This document shows positions 1-10,336 of a DNA stretch of 64,000 bases, piece after piece (position 1 is the stretch's first letter; every line of letters starts with the position of its first letter). The notes beneath the pieces were generated by a model. It worked only from the letters and a program-made list of their open reading frames with translations. It was not told where the DNA came from and did no database searches. The stretch comes from Apiotrichum sp. Y4204 (taxonomy: Eukaryota > Basidiomycota > Tremellomycetes > Trichosporonales > Trichosporonaceae), in the NCBI GenBank assembly GCA_025531455.1, contig JAMYHL010000017.1:558001-622000 (forward strand). Direction: 5' to 3'. The position numbers and the translations under genes are program-made.

Positions 1-290
1 GCCGAAGCGGGATGATTGACGCAGGTGAGTCTCGGTATGCGGAGCTGCCTGACCAGCGAGATACGCAGTTAGACTAGATATATATCTATCAGGTCAGAGG
101 ACATGGAGTGGAGTATAGATGTTTTCCCTTGGCTACCTTGAAGCCGCCTCACTGGATCACTGGGTAGAGCGACAACCATAAGGTTTGTGCTGGCGGGAGC
201 CATGTTTGATGAATCAGTGTGCAGCCAGACTCGACATGTCTTCGTTGGTGATACTTCTTGTGCATATATTCAGGATCTCCACACATCTAC

Positions 291-925
291 TTAGGCGCTC
301 TTGCCAAGCTGCTCATCAGCACAGTCACAATTGCAGATCGGCACGGTCACTTACCTGGGGGCGGTTCCAGTTCTGGTAGACAATGCCAGCGTTGAGGTAA
401 GTGGCGTATCCGAGCCAGGCGCAGTACGGCGCGAGGAGGAGGCTGGTGTCCACGGACGTAGGGAACGTTGCGACCTTGGAGGTCATGTTCCATACCATGC
501 CGGTGAGGACACCAATGTTGGCAAGGGCAAGGGTCGGCTGCTTAGCGGTGAAGAACAGCGGCATCCAGGCAAGGTTGAGACCCAGCTGGACGTAGTACTG
601 GCCCAGGGCCTCGCCAGCCTGGTCAGCGATGGGGTGGAGGTTCTTGTCGTAGACCTCGACCATGAGATGCGACGCGTAGCCCATCATTCCGTACAGGATC
701 GACCACACGGGGCCAAACGCCCACTTGGGCGGGTTTCCAGGAGGCTGCTTGAGGCTGTCGTACCATGCAGTGTTGGTGTTGGTCGTGTAGCCCACGAGCG
801 CGCCGAGGCCAATGGGAAGGCCGACTGGACGTTAACGCTGGGCAGGGGACCAAACGACTTGTAGACTTACCGGCGAGGGCGGGGATGCGCGCGATGGTGA
901 GAAGGGTCTCGGGAAGTGCTACCAT
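291..925 (-). CDS. TspO/MBR-family membrane protein (translocator protein)
   Basis: TspO/peripheral-benzodiazepine-receptor family: a five-helix membrane protein that binds tetrapyrroles and sterols, usually in mitochondrial outer or secretory membranes. Exons on the minus strand are 871-925, 355-824 and 291-308, giving about 180 residues with all junctions in phase. The family signature W-x6-QPPGNPPKWAFGPVW follows a short first hydrophobic segment. Trp-rich helices follow (NLAWMPLFF; AWLGYATYLNAGIVYQNWN), which is how TspO proteins end. The last 18-nt exon (LGKSA then stop) is inferred: intron 309-354 has GTAAGT, a CTGAT branch and CAG. Without it the protein reads on to a stop at 325. It is divergent from the MAPEG gene across 340 bp. 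The family call is firm; the ligand is not predictable. Confidence 0.88.
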
Positions 926-1265
926 TCTGGTGAGTGAGATTGAGTGAAAAGTGAAAAGCAGGACAAAAAGCGCGCGCGTTGGTCGCTTATATCCTTGTCG
1001 GCGTGTTTGGAGCGCGTGAAGCTGCGGAGGTCGTCGCGATGATGACAGCGATGATGTCATGAAATGGCAACACCACGGCAACGACGGCAACCACAACAAC
1101 CGCAACACCCCCATTCAGCCAACAGCCTTCAGCCATTGACGTACGGGTCAACCAAGTACCAAGAACAGGTCTATGCGACTATGCCACCGTGGTCAAGTTG
1201 CACGTTCTAAGCGCATCTCGCTTCCTTTGTTATTCTCCTTCCTCATCACTCACCTCGTCCTCACC
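926..1265. other. Divergent intergenic promoter region (TspO / MAPEG)
   Basis: Shared upstream region of the TspO and MAPEG genes. It contains a run of degenerate GGCAAC/ACAAC triplet-like repeats around 1065-1105. No TATA box or recognisable operator was seen. Confidence 0.4.
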
Positions 1266-2101
1266 ATGTTCGCAGGCCTGCAGACTGGAAAGAATGTCAG
1301 CTTCTATGCTGTCCCCGCCGCGCTTGTGCTGGCGTGAGTACCAATCTGATCTTGTCGCTGCGCAGCCAGCGCACGTTTGTCGCTACCGGCGGCTGTCACT
1401 TTAACTTACACCCAGTATCGCGCCGCACTTCTACGCTATCGGCCTGCTGAACTCCAAGCACTCCCCGGGCACCAGCGGCTTCGACTTTTCGGTGAGTGTA
1501 ACGACGGCGACGACGGGGGTCACTGGACGCTGAGGTGCCCCCTTGTTGAAGCTCTCTGCGCCGTCTCCCGCACTTGCGACCTCAGACTCACGCCAGAACC
1601 CCAAGAAGAGCCGCGCCAACATAAGCGAGCAGGGCCTCTCGCTGGAGGACCAGGAGCAGTACATGCGTGCTGAGCAGGCTAACGACAACGGCTTCGCGTG
1701 AGTATCCGTCCGGTTTACTAGCACGGCGTGCTCAGCCAGCACCGTCTGCTCAGCCAGATCGTCCCCATTTGTCGCTCACACCCAGCGGCCTCCCGCTCTT
1801 CGCTGCGGCCATCGTCGCCGGCAACCTTGCGCGACTCCCGACCAAGACGCTCAACACTGCCGCAGCCGTCTACCTCGGCTCGCGTGTGGCGTTCAACGTG
1901 CTCTACATCTGGGGCTCCAACAGTGAGTAGAGACCGTTGAGCTGTAGAGTGTCTCGCTCAGCTCCGCGTGCCCTCCTACCCCAGCACATTCTAACTCCAG
2001 ATGCCATGGGTATCGCGCGCACCCTTTCGTGGGCTGTCGGCACCCTTGCGACGCTTAGCCTGTACGTTGATGCCGGTCGCAAGTTTGCCGAGCTCCCCTA
2101 G
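1266..2101 (+). CDS. MAPEG-family membrane protein
   Basis: Membrane-associated proteins in eicosanoid and glutathione metabolism (MAPEG) are four-helix microsomal proteins, including glutathione S-transferases. Five exons (1266-1333, 1416-1491, 1597-1697, 1786-1922, 2001-2101) join in phase to 160 residues, the usual family length. Visible family features: an N-terminal helix, then R-A-E-x-A-N-D-N-G-F (the MAPEG RxxxAhxN-E/G-like loop), then helix 2 LPLFAAAIVAGNLARL, helix 3 with AAAVYLGSRVAFNVLYI, and helix 4 IARTLSWAVGTLATLSLYV. The start is the first ATG in a CACC context. Enzyme activity cannot be assigned: many fungal MAPEG members are uncharacterised. Confidence 0.85.
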
Positions 2102-2266
2102 ATTGGCGTCCGTGTTGCGTGAATGAATTGAATAAGAAGTGTCGTGCTGTGAGATGTGGTATCGCGGGCGATATTGATAGGAACACTATATCATCACTGA
2201 TGGAAGGCGAAGAGAACACTCAATAACAGTACTATCCACATGGCCGCGCGGGTCCCCCACAGCTTC

Positions 2267-2544
2267 TCAAGCGCCTGTCCAGTCCAGCTCCTCGACCGGC
2301 TGAGGCAGGGGCGCAGCGACCTCAAGCGCTTGGGCGAGGTACGCGAGTACGTGGTCAACAGTTTCCTCGGGGGATGAGAACTGGTAGTCGCGCGTCGGGA
2401 GGCGGTGTGCGAGCTCGGTGCGGTCCTTCTTCGCCAGCTCGAGCACAGCGGCCGCGACTAGCATCTGCCGTCAGCGCATTCTGAGGGTGTACCCACCGCG
2501 TCGTCGTGCGAGATCCTTGCGTCGTGCTTCCACTTGGTGTCCAT
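2267..2544 (-). CDS. Small hypothetical protein, divergent member of the local 4-paralog family
   Basis: Two exons on the minus strand (2497-2544 and 2267-2464) separated by a 32-nt intron (GTGGGT, CGCTGAC branch, CAG) give an 81-residue acidic/helical protein of unknown function. Exon 1 encodes 16 residues ending HDDA. Exon 2 begins MLVAAAVLELAKKDRTEL and has a second helix, VDHVLAYLAQALEVAAPL. The same layout occurs in the three genes at 8484-10701: a 16-17 residue first exon ending in an acidic pair plus Ala, a phase-0 intron, then two helices. I therefore infer that it is a distant paralog. It lacks the LS[AP]D-hydrophobic-PGE signature of two of the others and ends EELDWTGA. The homology to the other three is the least certain in the set. 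Confidence 0.6.
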
Positions 2545-4030
2545 GGTCGGTGGGGTGGCAAACGTGAGAGCGAGGTAAAAAGTCAGTCAGCTGGGCGGTT
2601 TGATATATGTAGTCGGGCGACAGAGAGCTGACACGCCGCACGTCGCTGGCGCATGACCCTCTCCAGCACTTGGCAAAGTCAGCCATGCAGCCACATACTC
2701 GCCCCCGGAATGCTGCTCGCCGTGCACATGCACTTCCGGAGACCCGGAGGTACATGCCACTGGGGGCGCCGAGGAGCTGAGACCGCCGTGGCGCACTGTG
2801 TAGGCATGACGCACCACCTGTTGGATACGAGCAACGATCGGTTGGACACGAGCAACGATCGCAACAACTGGCCCAGCATGGCCCAGCAAGCCAGCAGCGT
2901 CTGGAAGCAGAAGTACCTGAGAGTGGCAGAGGCGGCGGCAGCGGCGGCCCGGCGCATCTCGATGTCAGCGCCTTACCTGACGCCACCACCGCTCCGTTCT
3001 TGGCTACTCTGGACCGACGCCGCCCTCGCCGCCCTTCTCGCCCTGGAAGGCGCGGGCCGGTGGCAGATTGGGTGGTGCACTGACGCGGGGCCGCGGGGGT
3101 GCTTACACTCGTATGTCCTGGGGCGTTCTCGAGGCGCTCGTCAAACGATCAGAGGCTCCAGGATATGGCAATGTGACACACCACACAGCTCCACAGGGCT
3201 TTGAACGCGACTCCACCAGAAGGGTCTCCGTATCTGCAACATCATCAATCGGCATCATATAACCTGAACTACGAGCCCTGCGTCGCTCCGTGGCCGCTTG
3301 ACACCTTATCAATGGTGATGCCAATCCCAGTTCTTCCAACTTTTGACACCAGCGTCTCCCCATCCACCCCTCAACCGCTCCCGGCGCTGTGCGAGACGCA
3401 CTCCGACAGTGCGGATGCACGTTGCTACCGGCGCGATCAGTGAAAGGGGCACAATGGTAAACTCTGGTGTCATTTTCGGCAGGCAAACTTCTCTGGACAA
3501 GCGAGAAAAGCCTTGCGTTCTTGTCTCCCAAGGCTCTCCCCAAGGCTCCAGTCCCAAGAATAGACTGCCAAGACTCCTCTCGTTAACATTCTTGCAGACA
3601 GGTCTCGTGCCCGACACAAGGAGCTTGATTTGACCCGCACTCTTGTTCCAATCAGCCCGTATCGGTGACAGCGGTGACACCACGCGTAACGTTCCACTAG
3701 CGGCCGTGCCTTGTAGATAAGAACGAAAAGAACAAGCTCGCGGCCAGGGCAGTTCCTACTCACCACTGATTCACTAATCGCACCAGGACCGAGGTTACCG
3801 CATCGATGGGGGGCTGCTTGCCGTAACTAACCAGCCTTCTTATCCGTTTCACGCGTGTGGGAATGTATTTTTAGTATTTAGGATTTAAACGCCTGGGTCA
3901 TGTTATCTGTGTCCTGAGCTCACAGCAAATTTAGACTTGGTTGACCGGTTTGTCAACTGACCGCGAACCATGAGCGTTTCACACTGACGACGGCACAAAC
4001 ATTGAGACCGGTAGTGAGCAGCGACCATGA
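2545..4030. other. Intergenic, no gene recognised
   Basis: About 1.5 kb with only short overlapping ORFs on both strands, none with recognisable domains or good splice structure. It has a local GGCGGCAGC-type triplet stretch near 2930-2950 and a short direct repeat GTTGGA(T/C)ACGAGCAACGATCG at 2821-2860. The last ~100 bp is the promoter of the downstream permease. Confidence 0.4.
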
Positions 4031-4036
4031 TATAAA
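4031..4036 (+). promoter_or_regulatory. TATA box of the purine nucleoside permease gene
   Basis: TATAAA lies 50 nt upstream of the start codon at 4086, a plausible core promoter. Confidence 0.55.
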
Positions 4037-4085
4037 GGAGCAGACGCGGCAGCTGTGGGACGTCCATTCGCGAACTGTCTCCACG

Positions 4086-5459
4086 ATGCGTCTCTCCCTC
4101 GCAGCCCTGGCTCCCGTGGCATTTCTTCTCTCCACCCTGGCTTCCGCGCTCCCCACCGAGCTCGATGAACGCGGGAACGAGAAGCACGACAAAGGCCACG
4201 GCGATAAGGATCACGGCCACGGCGGCAACAACCACGGACACTGCGGCGCCGGACACTGTGCCGGCGACAAGGATGTGATCGCCCCCAAGGTTTTTCTTGT
4301 ATCGTACGTGCGCGGTACATGCCTGGCTAATGTGCAGAATGTTTGACCCCGAGGACGTGTGGACGACGCGCATCGACCTTACCCGCAACATCACTCTTCC
4401 CGGGCTGTCGCAACGCTACCCCGACGTACACTGTAACGAGGAGGGCTCCATCTGCCAGATCATCACCGGCGAGGGCGAGATCAATGCCGCTGTCACCATG
4501 TCGTCGCTGCTCATCAGTGAGCGGTTCAAGCTTACCCAGACGTACTTGTGAGTAGGAGAGGTGATGGAGAGTGGGATGTGTGGCTTTGGAGGGAGGTTGT
4601 GGGGAAACTGACAGACACAGCCTTGTGGGAGGTATCGCAGGCGTCAACCCGTACATGGGCACCCTCGGCACCGTCGGATTGGCTCGTTACGCAGTTCAAG
4701 TTGCGCTCGCATACGAGCTCGACGCGCGCCAGATCCCCAGCAACTGGACGACCGGATACTGGCTCAAGGACTCCACAGGTCCCGGGCAGCCTGCAGGTGA
4801 CATCTACGGCACCGAGGTGTTTGAGGTAAGTGTCCGAACCCCAATGCTGAGATTGACCCCAGCTCAATACCAACCTCCGAGACTCGGTCCGATCGTACTT
4901 AGACGGCATTAAACTCAATGACAGCTCCACGGCGGCCGCGTACCGCTTAAAGTACGACTATGCGCCGGCGAACCAGCCCCCAACAGTGATATACGGGGAC
5001 GTCTCGACATCCGACGTCTACTTTGCGGGCACGCTGCTCTCGGAGGCATTTGGGAACATCACCAAGATCTGGACAAACGGCACGGGCGAGTACGCGTTCA
5101 CGGCGCAGGAGGACAATGCGTCGTTCGAGGCCATGGTCCGCATGCACAAGGCCGGCCGGATGGACTTCTCGCGCGTGATCCTCATGCGCACTGCCGCGGA
5201 CTTTGATCGCGCACCACCCAATGTCGGCGCGTACGAGGCATTCGTCGCGCCCCAGGGTGGGTTCCTCCCCAGTGTCGAAAACATCTTTATTGCAGGCAAG
5301 CCGATCGTCGACAATATCATCAAGGAGTGGGATTCGAAGTACGCCAAGGGCGTGGAGCCGCAGGCTGGGTGGCGGCACAATGCGGACATCCTCCACACTC
5401 TTGAAGAGGGAGGAGGCCGCGCTCATCGCCGCCGCTCACTGCGTTCTCTCCGTGGCTAG
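4086..5459 (+). CDS. Purine nucleoside permease (NUP family) with His-rich extension
   Basis: Fungal NUP-family protein (Candida NUP type), linked to purine nucleoside uptake; the fold is related to nucleoside phosphorylases. Exons 4086-4303, 4338-4547, 4621-4825 and 4863-5459 join in phase to about 409 residues. A cleavable-looking signal peptide (residues 1-20, ending ASA) is followed by an acidic/His-rich stretch at about 30-60 (GHGDKDHGHGG...HGHCGAGHC). The NUP domain starts at PKVFLVSMFDPEDVW. Hallmarks are ITLPGLS, TGEGEINAA, GGIAGVNPYMGTLGTVGLARYAVQVA, GTEVFELNTNLR and the GWRHNADIL end. The final ~18 residues are Arg/Gly-rich and unlike the family. The +1 frame over the same bases reads KREEAALIAAAHCVLSVAS, so a small frameshift or sequence error near 5400 is possible. 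Confidence 0.9.
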
Positions 5460-6707
5460 TCGATCGTGAACAGGGTCTGGACTAATTGTGGATACTCGAA
5501 CAATGCACAATCTTGAACTAACTCTCCGATCTAAAGCTAGGTCGTGTCATGTGCTAGTCAGAGGCACCGGAACGTTCTCTGACGCCGCATCTGGCGCAAC
5601 GGTCGCAGACGCAGACGCACAGGATTAATGTAGCAGTGTCCAAGTGGTGCAACTTACCGGCAGTTGAGACTTTCAGTGCCCGTTATGGATCAGAAACTCC
5701 GGAGCATTCCGTGTTGGCTTTGCTTCTCAGAATGTTTGGTAACGGCTCACGAGCTCGAGATGAGGGCTTAAGAAGTAGCTGCGCGTCTCAGGATGTCAAG
5801 GAGCTTGGGGTTCTCAAGCAACTTGGGATTCACGCAACCTGCAAAACACAGCAACTACCGCCCAGTCGAGAAAGGAATTGGTATCGTAAGACGGGGATTT
5901 TGTCAGCGCCCGAGATCTGGCCGAGGATCTGCTACGCTGTTCGGTTTACGATCCGTTGGAACAATCAAGATCCATCCGTTTAAGAGTGGGAATGCACTCT
6001 CCGAGATGCGCTCATCAGCTGGATCTCGTTGTCTGGCGGGTCATCATACTGCGCGTCATTCTTTGAAGAACACTGTGGGGTACACGGGTACTGTACCTAT
6101 ACGAGTGCCCGTTCCAATCGAAGGAACCACACCCTAAACGGGAAAATACAGTTTCTGGATCCAGTGCGTTTCCAGTACTGAAACTGAGCTTAAAACTTAG
6201 ATACCGCCGCCGGGCAGCTTCAAACCAAACCCCGGGAGGCTGTTCCACACTGAAGGGCACTGGCTGATTACGTGCAGGCCGAGCGACTTGGTGAAGGTAT
6301 TGCCAAGCCCTACACACTGCCTTGGGAGCGGCTGGTGGAAATGGATATCCCAACGGCACGCAGAACCCTCCGTGACTGTTCAGGGAGCGTACCAGGGAAA
6401 CGGACCTTTGCTCGGAAACATTCTTTTGCCCAAGTGCGCGGATGAGGGCAGACGACGCGAACAACCACGTCCGGCCGACACAGATTAATGTCGGACCGAA
6501 CGGAGGGAGCGTTTGAAGCTACCTACCCTTATTAAGCGTCCGAGAACTCCTCCTACTTCTTTGGGCATTGACGGTGCTTTCACCAGGCCTAAGGTTTCGC
6601 GGAACAATGGAACGCGGAGATCTGTCTCCTCCCTCGACCACGTCCGTTGACCGCCACACCACTCAATCCAGTCAGCCTGGTCTGCAATAAATGTCTCGTC
6701 GTTTGTG
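5460..6707. other. Intergenic, no gene recognised
   Basis: About 1.25 kb between the permease and the AA14-like gene. ORFs here are short, overlap on both strands and show no domain or splice support. I see nothing to annotate. Confidence 0.4.
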
Positions 6708-6714
6708 TATAAAA
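6708..6714 (+). promoter_or_regulatory. TATA box of the secreted AA14-like gene
   Basis: TATAAAA lies 67 nt upstream of the start codon at 6781, followed by a purine-rich stretch. Confidence 0.6.
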
Positions 6715-6780
6715 GGAGGGGGATGTGGACACCCCTGAGGCATTATCACCAGCTTCCTCGACGCTCTCACCACCGCAACA

Positions 6781-7708
6781 ATGGTCGCCATCTCTCTCGT
6801 CGCCGCCACAGCCTTTCTGGCCACTCTTGCCGACGCCCAGTGAGTGGCCTATTGTCTCATCTCCTTTGCTAACATGTAGCGTTGGCGCCTGGCACCCATC
6901 CCTCTTCGGCTTTGACTTTAAGGAAGATGGCGGAAGCGCGTACTCCAACAGCCGCCCCGTGCGTCCCATCCGCGAGTCGTACAACGCCAACTACAAGCGC
7001 TGGCTCGGCAACGGGCTCACGGACTATCCGCCGGCGCCAGGCGCGTTCCTTGAGCTCAAGTCTGGCAACGTTACGACTGTCGAGCTGGGCGCAAACCGCG
7101 CCTACACGTCGTACCGGCGCTCGGACGACAAGTCGGAGCTCCCCAAGTTCCTCAAGGCCGAGCAGCCCAAGAATAACGCGCCCCACAACCTCCAGGTGTA
7201 CGGCCAGCCGATCGACATAAAGAAGTTTGGCGGCACGGCCTTTGCCATCGCGTACACCTCGGACGTGAACACTGTCAAGAGCACAGACTTCACCGTCATC
7301 TCGGTCAACTACCTCGCCCCATGGACGCGCCTGACCGACTACAAGATCCCGGCCGGTATGCCCGCCTGCCCGCCAGAGGGCTGCCTGTGTACCTGGAACT
7401 GGCTGCATCTCGGGTACCGGCCCGTCGACACGCCTGCCGGCGGCCTCCCCCACGAGATTTACAACAACCTCTTCCGCTGCAAGGTCACTGGACAGATCAA
7501 CAACAACAACAAGGTCGGCCCCCCCAAGCGCCCCGTTGACTGCCACAAGGACCAGTCCAAGTGCGTCAAGGGCCCCAAGAACCCCATTATCGTGTTCATG
7601 GGCGAGGGCAACACCATCGAGCGCCAGAAAGACGACCCCCTGCCCTCGTACAACATGCGCTTTGGATTCTCCGATGGCGCTCAGAACGACGCCATCTCGA
7701 AGAAGTAA
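6781..7708 (+). CDS. Secreted protein with predicted N-terminal histidine, AA14 LPMO-like
   Basis: Two exons (6781-6839, 6880-7708) give 295 residues. Residues 1-19 form a signal peptide ending in LADA. Predicted cleavage leaves His20 as the mature N-terminus (HVGAWHPSLFG), as required for the copper 'histidine brace' of lytic polysaccharide monooxygenases. The rest resembles basidiomycete AA14-like secreted proteins: YPPAPGAFLELKSGNVTTVELGANRAYT, a Cys/Trp cluster (CLCTWNW), FRCKVTG, and a C-terminal GEGNTIE...YNMRFGFSDGAQNDAI block. Role (inference): extracellular attack on, or copper chemistry at, plant or fungal cell-wall polysaccharide. Family assignment is from motif memory, and a catalytically inactive copper-binding homolog is the main alternative. 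The intron splits the His codon (CA|C). Confidence 0.65.
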
Positions 7709-8483
7709 GCGATGTGTCACAGATCCGAGTTTCCGATTTGAACTCGTCATTTACCACCCCATAGGAATGGCGTATTATCCTTGATATTGATACAGTTACA
7801 CCACTATGCAAACCCCCCTGTCCTATTTTCGTTCATCTCGTTTGGCTCAGCGGTCTGAACGCTCAGCGGTCTGAACCCACGAAACAAACAGCTTACCTGA
7901 CCCGGGTTCGATCCCCGATGGCAACTGGGCGGTTGGCTGGCTGTGAGGGGGCGAAGGGCGGGGGTGACTTGCAACGTTGTATTGGCTATATTACCTCGGT
8001 AGTATATGGTGCCATAACACAGCAGGGCCGACTATTCTAAAGCGAAGTCCGAGTACAATTAAGCCAGTCTGGAAGCGTCTCGGGAAGAAACGCGGGCAGG
8101 GCGCTGAGAGCTACCTTTTTGGCTGCAGTTCAGTCTGGCCCCTCGCCAACCATATGACCATTGTGAGAGTATTAATAAAACAGGGGTACAGGCAAGAGCA
8201 GATAGTGCAAGGAAGCTACCTTATTGACTTGATCGGAACTTACAAGGATGATACTGTAACATCGACTGTGGCGCTCAAGGAAACGTTGACTGATGATAAC
8301 ATGAAACATTTGAACACTAAGACGAGAAACTCTTATGGAGAGCGCGCATACAAACATATACAAAGGGACACTAACGACGCGAGGACTGAGCTCGAAGTAC
8401 AAAGATGAATCGAAACGGAGATGATGGCAATGAAGACCATGGCAATCCTGCCAGTGAGATCTTGTCGATGGGAGGGGACGATG
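7709..8483. other. Intergenic region with a tRNA-like fragment
   Basis: Apart from the A-box/B-box element listed separately (7843-7917), I see no gene. ORFs such as 7977-8408 have no domain or codon support. Confidence 0.35.
7843..7917 (+). other. tRNA-like relic (Pol III A box and B box)
   Basis: TGGCTCAGCGG at 7843-7853 matches an A box and GGTTCGATCCC at 7905-7915 matches a B box. The 16-mer GCTCAGCGGTCTGAAC is tandemly duplicated (7845-7860, 7861-7876). The T-arm forms with one mismatch, but the 3' arm TGGCAAC has no complementary 5' acceptor strand. It is therefore not an intact tRNA; it may be a decayed tRNA or the head of a SINE. Confidence 0.35.
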
Positions 8484-9259
8484 TTAAAGAGACTGCCAGT
8501 ACGAGGGAGCGAAGGGCTGTTCAAAAGGCTTCGCACCGGAAGGCGTAAGGCTGGGACCTGGATTAAGGACTTCGAAGTCTTCGCTACCGCTGAGGGCAGA
8601 GCTAGCGGCCGAGGGATCTCTCACGGCGGTACGCGCTTTGGCGGTGGGGGTTGAGGATCCCGACGGGACCTTCTTCGCAGTTGTGGAAGGCTTCTTGGGA
8701 GCGGGCTTCTTGACTGCGGCGGGCTTGGGAGCAGTCGAGTTGGACGGAACAGACTTGGAAGGCTTCGACTTGTTCGAGGACGCGTCGCCGGTCGGTGCGG
8801 TCGAGTTTTGCGCCTGGGTTGCGGGCGATGCCACCTTTTCCTTCTCCTTCTCTTTCTCCTTCTCCTTGGCCTCAGCCTTCTCCTTGTCCTTCTTAGCAGG
8901 TGGCTTCTTTGCCTTTTTCTTGGGAGCTGGCTCCTCGGGCGCGACGACAGGTTCCACGACCTTCTTCCCCTTATCCTCCATCACCTTCTCCATGATACGC
9001 TTCCTCTTCAGCCCCTCGCCAGGTCGCACGAGATCGGGGCTGAGCTGAAACATGTCGGCAATCACGAAGAGCACGTTTTCGACCGTGCCGCCTGGATTGG
9101 GCGAGGAGGGAATCTTGACGGCGATGGCTTCCTTATGCGCGAGGGCCAGGTTGATGAGGGCACCGCCGATCGCGAGCTGGTTTTAGGTGTATCTACATAT
9201 CGGCCACCTACGGCTTCGTCCTCGGTCACGCCGGGGTTTGGCTTCCACGGGAGCGACAT
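8484..9259 (-). CDS. Hypothetical protein, family member with Lys-rich tail
   Basis: Exons 9212-9259 and 8484-9176 (minus strand) give about 246 residues. The N-terminal ~75 residues are the family module: exon 1 ends TEDEA at a phase-0 intron, then helix LAIGGALINLALAHKEA, then VENVLFVIADMFQLSPDLVRPGEG followed by KRKR. After that comes a low-complexity tail: alternating Lys/Glu (KEKEKEKEKEK near residue 115), Pro/Lys/Ala/Ser-rich repeats resembling linker-histone tails, and an acidic end containing SGSEDFEVLNPG. The basic tail suggests a nuclear or nucleic-acid-associated location (inference). No known domain was recognised. It is first of three tandem paralogs, all on the minus strand, within 2.3 kb. 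Confidence 0.75.
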
Positions 9260-9718
9260 CTGAGAGTTTAGAGAACCCCCGTGGCCAAACTCACTCTTGG
9301 TTGATGATAGTGGACGAAAATGGAGAGAAGAAGAGATGGAAGAATGAGCGGAAGGAACATCTAGTGATTGAGAGGGAAGACACTCTAGAGACTCACATCA
9401 GCCCATTCACCCCATCAAACCCATTCCGCTCACCGGAGAGGGAAGGAAGCCAGCATCGTCAACTTTCACAAAAAGCTGCTGCATGACGCACTACATCGTA
9501 TCGTATATCGTATACAGTATGAGTATGGGCTATGAGCCTTGGGCGACCTTCACTCGCCGAGAGACTGGGTGGGGGATGGAGGAGGTGATGTTAACCGACG
9601 GGGCCGTATTCTTATCGCATCAGCACCGCGTTGCTTGGATGAGCACCCTGTCCACTTACAAGGCGGCGTACACAAACCCTCAGAAACAACTGGTAGCGTG
9701 CTTGCTTCTCTCACCAGC
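9260..9718. other. Intergenic between two paralogs
   Basis: Upstream region of the 8484-9259 gene: purine-rich (GAGAAGAAGAGATGG...) around 9320-9400. No gene or clear core promoter was recognised. Confidence 0.35.
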
Positions 9719-10020
9719 CTAAACCGGTAGACCAACAGCACGGCGGTTATCAGCACCTGGGCAGACGAGATCGGCCGAGAGGTGGAACATATGGGCAATG
9801 CGAATGAGAACGTATTGAACCTTGAGCATACAGTCGTTTTCAAAGCCAGGAATATCGCAGCAAAGGGCCTCCAGGTCCTTCTTGGCCTCTTCGATGATTC
9901 TGTCGGCGATTATCACCTGGTGTGGTCAGCGGCGAACGGAGGTTGTGTACTATACTGTACAATACGCACTGCTTCGTTTTCTGAGCACTCCAGGAGCGGG
10001 GGCATGATGTTGATGTGCAT
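9719..10020 (-). CDS. Small hypothetical protein, minimal member of the local paralog family
   Basis: Exons 9970-10020 and 9719-9916 (minus strand), intron 9917-9969 (GTGCGT donor, CGCTGAC branch, CAG), give 82 residues. Exon 1 encodes MHINIMPPLLECSENEA. Two in-frame ATGs exist (10020 and 10005), and the upstream one is chosen because it restores the 16-17 residue exon 1 seen in the paralogs. Exon 2: VIIADRIIEEAKKDLEAL, then VQYVLIRIAHMFHLSADLVCPG, and a stop soon after. It is therefore the bare module without a tail, with Cys where the paralogs have Arg before PG. A possible 5'-UTR intron ends in CTGACATTAG just upstream. Function is unknown. Confidence 0.65.
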
Positions 10021-10336
10021 GTACGTTTTCTAATGTCAGCAGCGATGAGTATTGTACTGAACCCACTTGGTGTACGGTGGAAAGCGTGATGTACAGAGTG
10101 ATCAGTTGAAGACGAGAGGAAGTAGGAAAGAGACCATTGAGCACAACAAGATGACAAAAAGACTACAGCCGTCTCTTCCACCCTCAGCGTGCTCAACATA
10201 GAGGAGGGATCGGCGTTTCGCAATTTCGAGAAAAGGATCGGCTCTTTTGTAGTGTCATCAGCCTCTCCTGACTGGAACGGATATGATGGGCCGTCACTCA
10301 GAAAATACATCCTCTTCGGTCTTGTCTCAAACTCAT
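10021..10336. other. Intergenic between two paralogs
   Basis: Upstream of the 9719-10020 gene. It holds a probable 5'-UTR intron for that gene (acceptor-like CTGACATTAG immediately upstream of its first ATG) and otherwise nothing recognisable. Confidence 0.35.
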
